A stretch of 64,000 nucleotides of DNA from CAVVGZ01 sp963841845 (GCA_963841845.1 CAWJEG010000007.1:558001-622000), one strand, 5' to 3'; numbered from the stretch's first letter, positions 7,730-17,049 are shown. Notes: generated by a model from the sequence alone, not told the origin. Translations and numbers: made by a program.

Positions 7730-8632
7730 TTATTTTTGCGATTTTATGATAAGAACCGGCTGTTTTGCCAGCCGGACGACGCTCTCCAAGGTGCTTCCGC
7801 TTATCAATTCGCGGATAGCGCTGCGTCCTTGCGAACCGATGACAATGACACCCGCCTTGGATTCATCGGCTACTTTTAATGTCTCCTGGGCAGGGTTTCC
7901 GTATCGGAGGATAAAACGAGCTTTCATCCCCAAATCAGCCAGGTGATTGCAGCGCTCTTCCAATCGGCTGCGATCCTCCTGATCAAATTCGGCTAATTGT
8001 TCCTGGGGCCTATGTTTCATAATGCGGTCATCTTGAACGTGCAGCAATACCACCTCACGCGTTCCGGCTGCAAGCAGTGTTTCTATCGTTTTGTATGCAT
8101 TATCGGCATAAACCGAGAAATCGGTTGGGAGCAGGACGCGCCGGAACATTTCTGCACAGGTCCATCGGCAGCGGATATGTCCTTCTTCTCGCACTACCTC
8201 CGCTTTTTCCAATAGCACAGGGACCGGCGAGCGGCGTATGACCTCAAAGGCGGTGCTGCCAATCATCAGTTCCTGGGCTAGAGTTGTCCCCTGAGAGCCG
8301 ACCACGATCATACCCACATGCTCATCCTGTGCAACCCGGACAATCTCCGCAACTGGAGAACCGTATTCTATTCTGCTTCGAACTCTCAACCCATGACCTT
8401 CGATCATCATACTTAAAAGGTTCAACTTCTCCTCGACGCCCCAGCGGATGAGTTTATAGCTTTCCAGATTATAGGTTTCAGGGAGCGGAACATCCTTGCT
8501 CCGGATGACATGAAGGAGAACAACTTCTTTTACGCCAGCAGTTATCAGCGATGGTATACAGGCTGTAACACCATTGGCGTAGACAGAAAAATCTGTTGGG
8601 AAGAGAATTCGTTCAAACATTTCTACTACCAT
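7730..8632 (-). CDS. Tandem universal stress protein (two UspA domains)
   Basis: A 300-residue cytoplasmic protein made of two UspA domains (about 1-143 and 155-300). Each opens with an (L/F)PTDFSVYA strand and each keeps the ATP-binding pattern G-x2-G-x9-G-S (GSQGTTLAQELMIGS and GSQGRSAIRELISGS), so both halves should bind nucleotide. It lies in the arsenic run between the AhpD-like gene and the YlbF pair. The start is either the ATG at 8632 or one four codons later; the GGGAG site is closer to the first. Confidence 0.9.
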   Translation of the reverse strand: MVVEMFERILFPTDFSVYANGVTACIPSLITAGVKEVVLLHVIRSKDVPLPETYNLESYKLIRWGVEEKLNLLSMMIEGHGLRVRSRIEYGSPVAEIVRVAQDEHVGMIVVGSQGTTLAQELMIGSTAFEVIRRSPVPVLLEKAEVVREEGHIRCRWTCAEMFRRVLLPTDFSVYADNAYKTIETLLAAGTREVVLLHVQDDRIMKHRPQEQLAEFDQEDRSRLEERCNHLADLGMKARFILRYGNPAQETLKVADESKAGVIVIGSQGRSAIRELISGSTLESVVRLAKQPVLIIKSQK

Positions 8633-8658
8633 TTCTCCCGGTCGGACTAAGTTTAAAT

Positions 8659-8991
8659 TTAACTTTCTGAAGATATAAACCGAAACGCGTTGCTGACGGT
8701 ATCATTGACTGTAGCTTGCTTCATATACCGGGCCACCATCACAGCCTCGGTGATCTCCGCATTGGTGACTCCCTGTTCCTTTGCCATTTTGACCCACATT
8801 TCTGTGCACGTGTCCGAACCGGCCATGGCGGCGGCAGCAATCCCAATCAGCAATTTGTATTTGACAGGGACTGCCTGGTAATTGGGGTGTTCAAAGAGCA
8901 GCGATTTTTCGTCCATCTGGTTCTTGGCAAACTCTGGGGCAAAGTCTTTCAATATTTCCATTGGTGTTTTCATGTTATCTATCAGTTTCAT
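8659..8991 (-). CDS. Carboxymuconolactone decarboxylase/AhpD-like protein
   Basis: A 110-residue all-helical protein of the CMD/AhpD family, shown by the pattern around ELLIGIAAAAMAGSDTC and the closing EITEAVMVARYMKQATVNDT helix. AhpD-type peroxidase activity needs a CxxC pair; only one cysteine is present here, so redox catalysis of that kind is unlikely. Such proteins are common companions of ars genes, but their role is unknown. It lies 24 bases after arsA. A second ATG six codons in is a possible start. Confidence 0.8.
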   Translation of the reverse strand: MKLIDNMKTPMEILKDFAPEFAKNQMDEKSLLFEHPNYQAVPVKYKLLIGIAAAAMAGSDTCTEMWVKMAKEQGVTNAEITEAVMVARYMKQATVNDTVSNAFRFISSES

Positions 8992-9015
8992 CCTTAAAAG
9001 AAATTGATGCAGGTT

Positions 9016-10887
9016 TCATTTATCTAATATTTTCTCAACTACCAGGTCGTTTTGGTAAATCTGCTCGCCCAATTCGGCCAGCATTGCCAGTCCCTTGATC
9101 TCCTGAGGTAGGAGCGGTATCTGAGCAACCGGTAAGTGGAAACGATCCGATATTTCATTCAGATACTTTTCCTGCATGGTGCGGCGGGCATGGATGAAAT
9201 CTGTGTTGGCTTGCTCAGGCGGGATGACCATGTTGGCTACTACCAATCCCGGGTGAATACCGACTGTACTCAGTTCTGTTGCGGCTCTGAAAGCCTCAAT
9301 GATGGGTGTCGCTTCCGGATACATGACAAAAGCAAACGTACTTTGCTCAGGATCGCGCATCATCTCGATGACTTTGCCAAAACGCTGTTTGGCTACGTCA
9401 TCCGCGGCCGAAGCATCCACTGAGGCGAAAATTTTCACGTCGATCTGCTTGCTCCAATCCATTGGCAGTTCCAGCATACGCAGGGTATGCCCGGTTGGCG
9501 CGGTGTCAAAAACCACGGACTCCCATTCACCCTCAGAGGCATATTCGATGAATTTGTCGAACGCTGCCATCTCTTCAGTGCAGGGTGAGTTGAGTTCTTC
9601 TTCCATCGTTGCGATGGCGCTCTCCGGACGACCACGCCGGCGGGCATCTTCAAGAATCCGCTCTTTGTAGGTATCCGCTGCGGCTTTCGGGTCAATCTTG
9701 ACCGCCCATAGATTGGGCAGTCCAGTCACGGGTGCGATTTCGTCACCCACCGGGGCGTCCAGGACATCCCCTAAATGGGCAGCTGGATCGGTAGTCAGTA
9801 ACAATGTTTTATATCCCTGTCGAGCCAGCCAGACAGCAGTAATGCACGAAGCAACCGTCTTGCCCACACCGCCTTTACCGGCAAAAAAGACAGTTCGATG
9901 ATGTCCATTGGGTTGAAGGCGCGCTCGGACATCTGCTAAGGGGGTTGTCAGCGCAAATTGCTGCGGTTGGATACTCTCCGCCACAAATGTATTGGCTGCC
10001 GAATTTCCATCAAAGAAAATCTTCGCCACCTGACTCAGTCGCTTCACTCCCTTGATTTCTCCAGAAAGCAAAGTCATGTGCTGTGATGGATAGGGTAGTT
10101 CGGCTTCAATTTGTGCCAGGTACTGGGCTTGCATGGCGGCGCGGGCAGCAAAGAGCGCATTCTGCGCGGCTTCAGGTGGGATAATGCTGTTTACAATCAA
10201 ACGGTAGTTGTGAATCGCCAGTTTGCTCAACTCGCCAATCGCCCGGCGGGTTTCCTTGATCGAAATGGCTTCCGGGTGCAGTACAAATATGAAGGTTGTT
10301 TGACTACTCTCGCGCATGGCTGCCAATGCCCGTTCATACTTATGTTTTGCGTCCTGGATCGCCGCCGCAGGTCCCAGACAGGTTTGCCCGCTGCCTGCGC
10401 TGGCGGCATCAATCGACTGGCTCCACTCGGCTGGTAGTTCCAGCAGGCGGATGGTATGCCCGGTCGGTGCTGTGTCAAAAATGACCGTATCAAAGGCCAT
10501 CTCATTACTGCTCGGCACTTCCAGAAAATCCGTAAAGCGATCAAAGGCCGCCACTTCTGCCGTACAGGGACCACTCATTTGCTCTTCCATTACCTGAACA
10601 ATTTGGGGTGGGAAGGCTGCCCGGATGGGCTCCATGGCGAGGTCGATGTATTCCTGGGTGGCTTTGTCGGAATCGATTTCCATTGCCCACAAGTTAGACA
10701 TACCCTGGATTGGGGTAACCTGGTGGCCAATTTCCTGTTCGAAGACATCCGCCAGGTTAGACGCCGGGTCGGTGGTGACGATGAGAGTTTTCTTGCCCTC
10801 CTCTGCCAGTCTTACTGCATGGGTGCAAGCCATCGAAGTCTTGCCCACGCCGCCTTTGCCGGAGAAGAAGATATATTGTGTTTCCAT
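9016..10887 (-). CDS. arsA: ArsA arsenite-stimulated ATPase, two-domain
   Basis: A 623-residue tandem ATPase that energises arsenite export. Two P-loops GKGGVGKT (10-17 and 337-344) and two DTAPTGHT signatures (138-145, 461-468) are intact. Cysteines in SGPC (108), QTC (170) and SPC (436) match the spacing of the three metalloid-site cysteines of plasmid ArsA (C113, C172, C422), so metalloid activation is likely. The ATG at 10887 is chosen because the last codons of arsD form its ribosome site (GGAGG) and the arsD stop ends one base before it, a clear translational coupling. No ArsB is adjacent; ACR3 at 1.6 kb is the only visible export partner. Confidence 0.96.
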   Translation of the reverse strand: METQYIFFSGKGGVGKTSMACTHAVRLAEEGKKTLIVTTDPASNLADVFEQEIGHQVTPIQGMSNLWAMEIDSDKATQEYIDLAMEPIRAAFPPQIVQVMEEQMSGPCTAEVAAFDRFTDFLEVPSSNEMAFDTVIFDTAPTGHTIRLLELPAEWSQSIDAASAGSGQTCLGPAAAIQDAKHKYERALAAMRESSQTTFIFVLHPEAISIKETRRAIGELSKLAIHNYRLIVNSIIPPEAAQNALFAARAAMQAQYLAQIEAELPYPSQHMTLLSGEIKGVKRLSQVAKIFFDGNSAANTFVAESIQPQQFALTTPLADVRARLQPNGHHRTVFFAGKGGVGKTVASCITAVWLARQGYKTLLLTTDPAAHLGDVLDAPVGDEIAPVTGLPNLWAVKIDPKAAADTYKERILEDARRRGRPESAIATMEEELNSPCTEEMAAFDKFIEYASEGEWESVVFDTAPTGHTLRMLELPMDWSKQIDVKIFASVDASAADDVAKQRFGKVIEMMRDPEQSTFAFVMYPEATPIIEAFRAATELSTVGIHPGLVVANMVIPPEQANTDFIHARRTMQEKYLNEISDRFHLPVAQIPLLPQEIKGLAMLAELGEQIYQNDLVVEKILDK

Positions 10888-10888
10888 A

Positions 10889-11254
10889 CTACTTACCTCC
10901 ATTAAGGTTTTGTTGAATTTCAGCCAACTTTGGGTAATTTCCCACAACGATGACTTTCCCATGCACAACAATGATTGGCAGTGCCGCCATTTGCTTCTCG
11001 CGAACCAATCGCATCACTTCCGGATTTCCCAAAAAAGCTTGTGGATTTGTTGTCATCTGATATCGTTCTACCCGGAACCCTTCTTTTTGGATATCTAAAA
11101 TCATTTCACTTACATCCAATAGGGTCTGATCCAGGGTTGGACCGCACAGTCCTGTCGGACAGCACATGGGTGGGTCAAATATCTCTACATCCACATGGCT
11201 GTTTATTGGTGAAGGAATTTCTTCGTTAGAAATGTTGGTGTTATTTTCAACCAT
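10889..11254 (-). CDS. arsD: ArsD arsenite metallochaperone
   Basis: ArsD hands As(III) to ArsA and has weak repressor activity. The 121-residue product has the metal-binding motif MCCPTGLCG (C31, C32, C37) and the typical thioredoxin-like tail LPIIVVHGKVIVVGNYP. Compared with classical ArsD, which starts a dozen residues before the cysteines, it carries about 20 extra N-terminal residues; the GGAGG site before the ATG at 11254 supports this longer start. It overlaps functionally with arsA: its last codons serve as the arsA ribosome site. Confidence 0.95.
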   Translation of the reverse strand: MVENNTNISNEEIPSPINSHVDVEIFDPPMCCPTGLCGPTLDQTLLDVSEMILDIQKEGFRVERYQMTTNPQAFLGNPEVMRLVREKQMAALPIIVVHGKVIVVGNYPKLAEIQQNLNGGK

Positions 11255-11293
11255 TATGCTTCAACCTCCATTGAAATATATAAATAAAAAAAT

Positions 11294-11680
11294 TTACTTG
11301 GTCATTCTGAGTAAACTCAACCGTTGCGATTCTGATGCCTGGGGGCCACAGGATAACCGGCGCGGCTGAATGCGGTATGTGTCAAAGAAATTTCCAAATA
11401 ATGACCTGAGTTCATCCATAGCTTTTAGATTGATGGAATAATAAACCCAACGGCCATCCACAGGATCACGCTCGGCTTCAATCAGACCAGCATCGCGTAA
11501 TACAGACAAATGGTGGGAGATCAAGTTCGGAGCCATCTGCAAGGCATCACCTAATTCGCAGTTACACTGCACTCCTTCAATGATTTTTTCAAGCAGTAAT
11601 AACCGGTTTGGCTCACCAATCACTTTGAGCCATCGGGTAAGATCCGCTAAGGATTCGTTTGAAAAAACCAGTTTATCCAT
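11294..11680 (-). CDS. arsR: ArsR-family repressor of the arsDA run
   Basis: A winged-helix repressor of about 128 residues with the thiol motif VQCNCELGDAL (cysteines 39 and 41), followed by recognition helix APNLISHHLSVL. It differs from the two other arsR genes in this window, which have CVCH motifs and cysteine tails, so it may answer to a different ligand or affinity. The ATG at 11680 follows a GGGGAT site. It is the first gene of the arsR-arsD-arsA transcript, 28 bases inside a consensus promoter. Confidence 0.92.
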   Translation of the reverse strand: MDKLVFSNESLADLTRWLKVIGEPNRLLLLEKIIEGVQCNCELGDALQMAPNLISHHLSVLRDAGLIEAERDPVDGRWVYYSINLKAMDELRSLFGNFFDTYRIQPRRLSCGPQASESQRLSLLRMTK

Positions 11681-11699
11681 TGTTATCCCCGGACTATAC

Positions 11700-11742
11700 T
11701 TCAACAACGATTGAATTATAAATCATTCCAGCAATTTGTCAA
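11700..11742 (-). promoter_or_regulatory. Consensus promoter and dyad for arsR-arsD-arsA
   Basis: On the minus strand a perfect TTGACA (11737-11742) and a perfect TATAAT (11715-11720) are 16 bases apart. Directly downstream is the dyad TTCAA-N6-TTGAA (11700-11715), well placed for repression by the ArsR encoded next. This is the best promoter by eye in the window and probably drives the whole run to 5.6 kb. Confidence 0.8.
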
Positions 11743-11820
11743 GTGAAAAAACCTGCCTTGGCGGTTGCCTATTAATAGATAAATATAATTTTGTGACCTG
11801 TTTTGATAGGTCTGGAAGAT

Positions 11821-12246
11821 CTAAAGATCCGCCAGCAAGGCAGTGATCTTTTGCAGGATATCATCCCGGACAGAGCGGAATGCATCCATCACTTCTTCCT
11901 CCGTGCCCGTTGCTTTTGCGGGATCCGGAAAACCTAGGTGAACACGCATGCCCTTACCAAGCCAAACCGGGCAGTTCTCGGCGGCGTCGTCGCAAACTGT
12001 AACAACCAGGTCAAAGTGGGTGCCCCTAAATTGATCGGTGGATTTGGATATGCCCTGGTGTTCAATGCCGATCTCCTTTAACGCTGCGATTGCTTTTGGG
12101 TGGATGTAGCCAGCTGGCTGCGTACCTGCGCTGACTGCTTCCCAGGTATCCCCCAGCCTGTCGTTTATAATCGCTTCTGCCATTTGCGAACGGCAGGAGT
12201 TGCCTGTACAGAGGATCAGTACTTTCTTTTTTTGTTCTGCATTCAT
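11821..12246 (-). CDS. arsC: Arsenate reductase, thioredoxin-coupled (LMW phosphatase fold)
   Basis: Reduces arsenate to arsenite for export, using thioredoxin. The phosphatase-type loop CTGNSCRS holds the nucleophile C13 (with C18), and VCDDAAENCP supplies the second and third redox cysteines, as in Staphylococcus ArsC. At 141 residues it is normal length. It is preceded by a GGAG site. It lies upstream of the arsR-arsDA promoter and downstream of the thioredoxin-like genes, so its thioredoxin partner may be encoded in the same block. Confidence 0.96.
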   Translation of the reverse strand: MNAEQKKKVLILCTGNSCRSQMAEAIINDRLGDTWEAVSAGTQPAGYIHPKAIAALKEIGIEHQGISKSTDQFRGTHFDLVVTVCDDAAENCPVWLGKGMRVHLGFPDPAKATGTEEEVMDAFRSVRDDILQKITALLADL

Positions 12247-12375
12247 GGTAGGAATTCTCCATTTTTTTATTAATCGTATTCTATTTTAATCAACTCGCAA
12301 TCATCTGTATAAGGGAAGGTAGCGCTGGTGCTTACAATTTCCAAATGATTTGATTAATTTATAAGAATCCCGCCA

Positions 12376-12948
12376 TCAATGTTGATCCATCCACGGCCAC
12401 ATCCTGGCTTCAAGGCTGTCCGGGTACTGCTGGATAATTTCGGTCATGGCTCCGCGGAAGGAACTTTTCTCTTTGGCAACCAGGTACTCTGCCATGCCGC
12501 GCATGAACAGCAAGGCTGCGGCGCGCGGGTTGGCCGGAAATTTGGCCAGGCCGTCATCCATTAGATTAATCACGTCAAAATATTTGCCATGTGGCATGTC
12601 CAGGGATGCCTTACCGAGTCGCATCAACACCCGGAAATCACCTGCATTTTGATAGCCATTGAATGAGTACAATGAATTACCCCTGGAATTGATGAAATAA
12701 AAAGAGGGTGTCCAGTAGGCTGAGTACCTTGCACGAACAGGCCGGTTCTGGATGATGTCCTGCCGCAAAGGGATAAACCAGCTGAACAACTCATTCTGTA
12801 CATCAGCATTGGGATAAACCTGGCTGTACATTTTCCGGCAGCCGGCACATTCCTCCCTGTAAAACTGCAGGAGGACCCCTTTGCCCTCCTGCCCTGCAGC
12901 CGCCATGGCAACCTCAAAATCATCAAACCATTTGTGTTCAATTTCCAT
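12376..12948 (-). CDS. Thioredoxin-fold protein with CxxC, cytoplasmic
   Basis: A 190-residue thioredoxin-like protein. The N-terminal half has the strand KGVLLQFYREECAGC with the active pair CAGC, followed by a cis-proline segment (WTPSFYFI). The C-terminal half is helical and resembles a small tetratricopeptide-like extension. No signal peptide is visible. The ATG at 12948 has a GGAGT site eight bases before it and overlaps the stop of the upstream thioredoxin gene by about ten bases, indicating coupling. Its partner is unknown; it could reduce ArsC. Confidence 0.75.
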   Translation of the reverse strand: MEIEHKWFDDFEVAMAAAGQEGKGVLLQFYREECAGCRKMYSQVYPNADVQNELFSWFIPLRQDIIQNRPVRARYSAYWTPSFYFINSRGNSLYSFNGYQNAGDFRVLMRLGKASLDMPHGKYFDVINLMDDGLAKFPANPRAAALLFMRGMAEYLVAKEKSSFRGAMTEIIQQYPDSLEARMWPWMDQH

Positions 12949-13376
12949 GTTGATACTCCTTGATCGCTTCCTCAAAATGCACCAGGTCTAGCGGAGCAGT
13001 ATCTGCGATCACTTTATCCTGCCGGTAAATCGAATTGCCACCCGAATCTATCAGGATTAATACCGGGGCACGGACGACACCATACTGGTTCCCAATATCC
13101 GGCCTGCGATCCAGATCTATGGTTACCACCTGTATGCCGCCTCGAGCAGTTTCTGTCCACCCTTCAACCTGCGCCTGGGCGGCTTCGTATACCACCAGGG
13201 CACACTCGCAGCCCTTGTAGCGGTTGAAGAACAGCAGGGCAGACTGGTTGGAGAGGTCAGGCGACTGCCTTGGGGCCATCCAGCCATCATTCATCCCCTT
13301 TAACCAGAAGCACAGATAACAACATCAAAGCAAACAACACCAGCGCTTTTACCCGAAAAGACAAATCCAACGCCAT
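12938..13376 (-). CDS. Membrane-anchored thioredoxin-like protein (frame break near 13296)
   Basis: The main reading frame (12938-13294) gives a 118-residue thioredoxin-like domain with YKGCECALVVYEA at the active-site position, where the two cysteines are separated by one residue rather than two, and a RAPVLILI cis-proline strand. Directly upstream in another frame is a 29-codon hydrophobic stretch (ATG at 13376, LVLFALMLLSVLLV). Removing one G from the G4 run at 13295-13298 joins the two into an anchored extracytoplasmic protein. I favour this joined form; the alternative is a separate micro-membrane protein. It follows ccdA. Confidence 0.6.
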
Positions 13377-13386
13377 TGTTGGACAC

Positions 13387-14064
13387 TCAAGCAATCCAGA
13401 GGAAGTAAAATCCAACCATCAGGATGATCACTCCGCTTGCCTTTTCCAGGTATCCTGACCATTCTCCAATTTCACGCAGGTTCTTCAGCACGCCGGTAAA
13501 TGTGCCTGCCAGAACAATGGGTACACCGCGCCCCAGGGAATAAATAAACAAAAGGGCTGCGCCATATATCAGGCTCGCTTTTTGCGCCATCACATAGGTG
13601 AGGATCGCCGCCAGTACCGGGGTGGCACACTGCGAAGCAACCAGGCCTGATATCAACCCCAGCAGCAGGGCACCCAGAATGCCCCTTGCTTTTACTTTTT
13701 CACGCATCCCGCCAAACCAGGATGGTGTGGAAAGTTGGAGAATACCCAGCATTTGCATCCCTATTAAAAAGCAAACACCCGCCACCAGGTAATACCACAC
13801 CCGTGTACTGCCGCCCAGGAGTCCCCCAACCAATGCTGCAATCACCCCAAGCGCCATGAAGGTAATTGCCAGCCCGATCGCAAATACCAGGGATATGCTG
13901 AATGCCTGTCTGCGGGGCAACTCATGTGATCCCCCGATATAGGCAACAATCAGCGGGATCATGGCCACGTTACATGGCCCGATGCTGGTAACCAGCCCTC
14001 CAAAAAATACAAGAAAATAGCCAACAATGGATGATGGCTGCAGCAGCGCCGGGTCAAGGGTCAA
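13387..14064 (-). CDS. ccdA: CcdA/DsbD-type transmembrane electron carrier
   Basis: A 225-residue membrane protein with about six helices that carries reducing equivalents from cytoplasmic thioredoxin to extracytoplasmic thiol proteins. The two key cysteines are present: one in SIGPCNVAMIP (first helix) and one in SQCATPVLA (fourth helix). Neighbours on both sides are anchored thioredoxin-like proteins, which are its likely clients. It overlaps the stop of the upstream thioredoxin gene by four bases, so the genes are coupled. Confidence 0.9.
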   Translation of the reverse strand: MTLDPALLQPSSIVGYFLVFFGGLVTSIGPCNVAMIPLIVAYIGGSHELPRRQAFSISLVFAIGLAITFMALGVIAALVGGLLGGSTRVWYYLVAGVCFLIGMQMLGILQLSTPSWFGGMREKVKARGILGALLLGLISGLVASQCATPVLAAILTYVMAQKASLIYGAALLFIYSLGRGVPIVLAGTFTGVLKNLREIGEWSGYLEKASGVIILMVGFYFLWIA

Positions 14065-14523
14065 TTTGTCCCTCCAGCCAATCCCTGCAGAGCCAGCCTA
14101 AGCTGGTCCTGAGCCATAACGCCAATGATTACCTTTCCCTGTCCGGTTCGGTCAATGAACACCTGGGTAGGAATGGAGGATATCCCTGCCCTGCGTAAAA
14201 GGGTTTCATTAACCGGGTCATAGACATTCACATCCACCAGGGCGACTTCTTGCTTTGAAATCAGGATAGACCTGGTCCACAATGGCGATCATGTCGATGC
14301 AGGATTGGCAGTTGTTTGAGTGGAAGAAGACAAAAGACGGTTTCCCTTCTTTCAAGTGCTGGTCCAACTGCTCTTCCGCAGATACGCTGCTCGTGATTGG
14401 TTCCGGAGTGGATTGGTTCTTTAGCACAAAGATGACCGCAACCAATATGATGATTCCGCCCAGTATTAATATTCTGGGAAGGGGACCGACCTTATTTGTA
14501 TTTTTGGGTGATTTTCCTGACAC
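14061..14523 (-). CDS. Membrane-anchored thioredoxin (frame break near 14257)
   Basis: One N-terminal helix (LPRILILGGIIILVAVIFVL, residues about 16-35) anchors an extracytoplasmic thioredoxin domain with the active pair CQSC. The frame breaks after VYPDFK; the rest (EVALVDVNVYD, then IPTQVFIDRTGQG with the cis-proline) continues in the next frame to 14061. Removing one A from the AAA at about 14257 restores a single protein of roughly 153 residues. It is coupled to ccdA, its probable electron donor. Confidence 0.75.
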
Positions 14524-14683
14524 GGTTTATCCTTTATCTAAACAAATTATCAGTAAATTTTTTATATAATTCTATCAAAATGCCCGCCGAAACTGATGGG
14601 TAGCCAAATACCACCCTCATGGCAAATCCTGCCAGCGTTCCCTGGGCATTTTTAATACAAACACCGGACATATGCCATGAATC

Positions 14684-15032
14684 TCAGTAACCAGGTTCTT
14701 CCCGACATACCTCTATGGCGTCTACGGATTCGGTGCCAGGAGGCATCCAGAATACCGGTATTTTCTGGGCTGCACATGTTTCAGCTATTTTTGCAGCTGC
14801 AGAAGGCCGAAATAGCAGAAATAGCCGCATCTGGAATTTGAGGAAGTGCCGCAAGGGTGGGGTAACAGACCTGGTCATCGATTGTGTCATATTTTGGGTT
14901 GACCGGTAGTACGATGTGGCCATGTTTCCTAAGGATTTCATATAACTCGTAACCATACTTTGTTTTGTCCTGCGAGACTCCGACCACTGCAAATGTATGC
15001 GGACTCTCTAACAGATGGGTTATCTGGCTCAT
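14684..15032 (-). CDS. CoA-binding domain protein (frame break near 14809)
   Basis: A short Rossmann-type CoA-binding protein of the YccU type, about 115 residues when rejoined. The N-terminus reads FAVVGVSQDKTKYGYELY then HIVLPVNPKYDTI, and the second half (PSAAAKIAETCAAQKIPVFWMPPGTES) continues in another frame; removing one G near 14809 joins them. Such proteins bind CoA or nucleotide and have no settled role. It lies between the anchored thioredoxin and the large thiol-relay gene. Confidence 0.75.
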
Positions 15033-15050
15033 AAGTGTTTCTCCAAATTC

Positions 15051-17043
15051 TTATAATCGCGGTTTTCTTTTCTTTGCAGATTTCTTTTGTTGGGAGAACT
15101 CGCTGCCGTAATAAATTCCAAAGTTGGGCAGGATGACACGGTGTATGAGGAGGATCAGTATGGTAATCACAAAAGCAATTCCAAACACGACGATGGAACT
15201 GTTCAGGTCGTTCATCAGATTCGGATTTATCAACATGACTGCTGCCAGGGTGAGCATTAAGACTCCGCCTATCAGTTTAAGGATGCGGCCTTGTTTCTCT
15301 TCCAATTTACTGGCACGCATAGAAAAAACTGCTACAAGGAAGATGCCCATTTCGTCAATCTGGTAGATCAGCAGGTATACCGACCAGCAGCAGAACAAAG
15401 GTGACAACGGTCACTCCTGGGATACCAGCAGGTTGGACCATAGAACCGGGAACCCGGCCGTACAGGAAAATTCCACCAGGGAAACGCCTGCAGCCAGCAC
15501 AATGGTACCACCTACCAACCCCCAGAAGGAATCGCCAGCGTCCAGAATATTACGCATACGCTTGAAGATACCGGGTTTCTTATCATCTGATATGGTGAAG
15601 GAAACGCCTTCTTTGTACCAGAAGTAATCTTTGATATTCACCACGGCAAAAAAGAGAGCCACCACAGCTACCGCAATCTGGATCCAGCCGGCAAAGCTGA
15701 CCACTTTTAACATGGTGAATAAACCGGTGATGAACAATGCGTATACAGCAGCGGTTACGCTCAAAAAGATGAATCCAATTAAAAGCACCTTTTTCCTGGA
15801 TCCCGTATGCAGGGTGAGCGCCAGCAGCATGGTCAAAACCCAGATCGAACAGGGGTTGAAGCCGTCCACAAAGGAAATCAGCAGGGTGCTGATCAGCAGG
15901 GATTGAGTGGAAAGGTCAACTGTGCCAATAAGGGGTATGTTGATGCGGCTGGCGGGGGAGTTGTTCAGTTCAATATCTATTCCGGCGGTTACCGGGCTGG
16001 AATCTTCCGGGTTGCTTTCTTCACCAACCCCCGTTCCATTCTCTGGGCAACCTTTTACCAGGCAGGCTTCTACAGCAGTGAGGATTTCCTCCTGGATGAG
16101 GTCATTATAACCCTCCCAGTACTGTGATCCGATGAAAATGGTTGGAACACCGTGCGGTTCAAAACCGTATATCTCGGCGGTTTTGATGAACAGGTCCTGG
16201 TTTTCTGGCACATGCCAGACTTCGTACATATTCAATTCAATCTGCGGGTGGCTGCGGGCTAATTCTTCCAGGAAAGGTTTAGCCACCTCGCAATGCGGGC
16301 ATCCGTCTCCCCAGAAGAGAGTGATAATGGTTTCAGGTGATCCAGCGGTGGATCTACTCGAGCCTATCACAACGGTTGGAGTACCTGCCTGTTTTGTCAA
16401 ATCTGATGCAGGAGTTGGTGTGGAAAAAGGTAAATAATCTTGAGTTCAGGCAGATCCGGGTAACCAACCCACCCTGGCCGAGATAACTCTCAACTAAATC
16501 AGGCAGCTTGGCGGGAATATCCCAGCGGATCCTACCAGGATATCCTCCCCGATGATCAGGAATGGAAGTCCAATTTGGTCACCATCCAGGCCCTTGCTGG
16601 CACCAATCCTGAACAGGGTGCCCATCTCATTCTCTGAGGTCAATTCAATCTGTTCGATGTGTAATTTATCACCGTATTGTTTCTCAAGGTGCGGCAGCGT
16701 GAAGGCCTTTACCTCCACGCAATACGGACATCCTTCTGCCCAGAAGAAAACGGCTTTGACAATCCCTTCTTCATAATCGTATTGACTTTGCAGAGCGGAG
16801 ACGGTGGGAACGGGCGTCTCCGGATCATCGTTCCTTGCAGTAATGGCCGCATGAGATGGGGGGTGCAGTTGGGGTGGATTGCACCCCAACTGTTTCACAT
16901 ATGTGGCAGGCTTTTACTGTTGCAGTCGATACGGCCAAAGCAGTGGTAGTGTGGAGCGAGAATAATCCTGCCATCACCATAAAAAATATGACCACCACAA
17001 AGTAATATCTCGTTTTATTCTTTATGAAAAACCTCCCGGACAT
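15051..17043 (-). CDS. Signal peptide + two thioredoxin domains + CcdA/DsbD-like membrane domain (several frame breaks)
   Basis: Three reading frames on the minus strand read as pieces of one ~650-residue protein. Order: signal peptide (FVVVIFFMVMAGLFSL, cleavage near TALA); a short CHIC stretch; thioredoxin domain 1 with CPYC; a linker; thioredoxin domain 2 with CPHC; then about eight helices with FNPCS and EFSCTAGFP cysteines as in CcdA/DsbD. Breaks lie near 16860 (G6 run 16858-16863), 16520, 16468, 16440, 15414 and 15382. The joined protein would carry electrons across the membrane to its own two outward thioredoxin domains. Either it is a decaying gene or the assembly is faulty here; the intact motifs argue for faulty sequence. 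Function is inferred from architecture. Confidence 0.65.
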
Positions 17044-17049
17044 ACGTTT

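Noticed and set aside
8659..8991. AhpD-type alkyl hydroperoxidase
   Set aside because: The family fold is right but the CxxC pair needed for peroxidase chemistry is absent, so only the broader family call is made.
13287..13376. Independent 29-residue membrane microprotein upstream of the C-x-C thioredoxin
   Set aside because: It has no clear ribosome site, and removing one G from the G4 run fuses it naturally as the anchor of the thioredoxin; kept as an alternative in that entry only.
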